From assembly GCA_964454685.1 (NCBI GenBank), contig CAYVTZ010000055.1:1-15923 (forward strand): 15,923 nt of DNA, written 5' to 3'. Shown one piece after another: positions 15,458 to 15,923 of this stretch. This DNA comes from CAYVTZ01 sp964454685. GTDB lineage: Bacteria; Bacillota; Clostridia; Christensenellales; Christensenellaceae. The stretch's first letter is position 1. Each line of letters starts with the position of its first letter. A program made the translations under genes and the position numbers. The notes under the pieces are model-generated. The model had not been told where the DNA came from and ran no database searches. It was given only the letters and a program-made list of their open reading frames with translations.

Positions 15458-15646
15458 TCAAGAAATACCCAGATACCAGGCTGCGCAGCAGCTTTCACCC
15501 AATCGCTCGTCGTCGCAGAGTCCGCTCTCCTTCACTTGGCGCTTTGCATCAGGCTTCACACGCTCCCTCGCTTCTCTTCTAGGGGTTGTAGCAGTACAAA
15601 AACTACTACAACCCCTCGTTTCATCGTCTGCTTCATCAAATAATCA
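15458..15646 (-). other. Open minus-strand frame without a start, possible repeat or gene remnant
   Basis: A frame of about 61 codons is open from a stop at 15644-15646 to a TGA at 15458-15460. It has no ATG and no ribosome binding site, and it runs straight through the hairpin repeat. Its tail reads VKPDAKRQVKESG and ends AAWYLGIS. The composition is unlike the intergenic DNA nearby and GC-rich. I do not recognise a family. A piece of a dispersed repeat that includes the hairpin, or a broken gene, is more likely than a real protein. Confidence 0.25.
15581..15616. repeat. Hairpin repeat, right copy
   Basis: AGGGGTTGTAGCAGT and ACTACTACAACCCCT form a 15-position stem with one C/A mismatch and a 6-nt loop. 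The 5' arm is identical to that of the copy at 290-328, and the differences lie in the 3' arm and loop. Both copies are followed by GTTTCAT. No T tract follows, so its role as a terminator is doubtful. Confidence 0.75.
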
Positions 15647-15657
15647 TCTGCATATGC

Positions 15658-15923
15658 TCAAACAAACGTTCCGGCTTCATACTCCAGCGGCTCGTATTTT
15701 TCGCCTGTTTCCATACAGCGCGCCAGCACTTCCTCTAGTTTTTTTCTTGATCCACTGTATTGCATCAATGGCATAGGCTCCCCGAAGTGTTCCTCGTATC
15801 TGTCTAGCAAGACGACTCCGTCTGCCGCTTTCAATTTCAGTTGGTGACAATCTGTCACCAACTGATTACCTTCTTCCCGCATACGTTGTTTGAGTTTACG
15901 CCAATAGTTGCTCGCACTTCGAG
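15658..15923 (-). pseudogene. Chimeric, partial Bro-N (prophage antirepressor-type) gene
   Basis: The frame enters from the right edge of the window and has no start inside it; an internal ATG at 15880-15882 is not the natural one. It reads SNYWRKLKQRMREEGNQ, then VTDCHQLKLKAADG, which is the core of the Bro-N domain of phage antirepressor and DNA-damage-inducible D-like proteins. Right after AADG the usual continuation (K/R-x-TDVADTE) is absent. Instead about 50 residues beginning VVLLDRYEEHFGEPMP run to the TGA at 15658-15660. This tail resembles the end of short uncharacterised clostridial proteins, an impression from memory. The ORF looks like a fusion made by deletion or recombination near 15815. 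A perfect 13-bp-arm palindrome lies just upstream of the join. Confidence 0.55.
15837..15865. repeat. Perfect 13-bp-arm palindrome inside the Bro-N fragment
   Basis: TCAGTTGGTGACA and TGTCACCAACTGA are exact reverse complements separated by 3 nt. It falls in the codons for NQLVTDCHQL. It could form a strong hairpin or a dyad binding site. Part of the symmetry may follow from the conserved protein motif. Confidence 0.8.

Noticed and set aside
1..15923. CRISPR arrays, insertion sequences or defence genes
   Set aside because: I found no regularly spaced repeats, transposase genes with terminal repeats, or defence-type domains in the window.

Overview
The window looks like a chromosomal sugar-catabolism locus from a Gram-positive bacterium, most likely a member of class Clostridia (Bacillota). 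The evidence is strong AGGAGG-type ribosome binding sites, SigA-type promoters (one with perfect TTGACA-17-TATAAT), a lipoprotein-type solute-binding protein as expected without an outer membrane, and intrinsic terminators. The exact taxon cannot be read from the sequence.

Layout. Positions 1-330 look like the right end of an integrated element: tandem short repeats, a long terminator-like hairpin, and the 3' half of a tRNA-Arg(CCU) gene with no 5' half, followed by a hairpin repeat. From 377 to 11637 everything is on the minus strand. Read in transcription order these are: an L-ribulose-5-phosphate 3-epimerase (UlaE/SgbU type), a SorC-family regulator, an aldo/keto reductase, then a long unit of GolD-like polyol dehydrogenase, sugar-binding lipoprotein, double ABC ATPase and permease. 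A terminator follows, then a SurA/PpiC-like exported protein translationally coupled to an L-xylulose kinase-like FGGY kinase. From 12060 to 15374 a plus-strand operon reads away from the epimerase gene: class II aldolase/epimerase, URO-D family protein, second FGGY kinase, terminator. After a second copy of the hairpin repeat, the window ends in a chimeric, partial prophage-type Bro-N gene.

How the genes fit together. The importer could bring in a pentitol or pentose, and the dehydrogenase could oxidise it to a ketose. The LyxK-like kinase, the UlaE-like 3-epimerase and an AraD-like class II protein would then give L-xylulose -> L-xylulose-5-P -> L-ribulose-5-P -> D-xylulose-5-P. The first two enzymes are well supported by family resemblance. 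The last step is doubtful because residues used by true 4-epimerases are replaced or absent. The URO-D protein and the second kinase are not explained by this route and are the least understood part of the locus.

Both ends of the catabolic block carry signs of mobile DNA (a tRNA attachment-site remnant on the left, a broken Bro-N gene on the right) and the same hairpin repeat in the same orientation.
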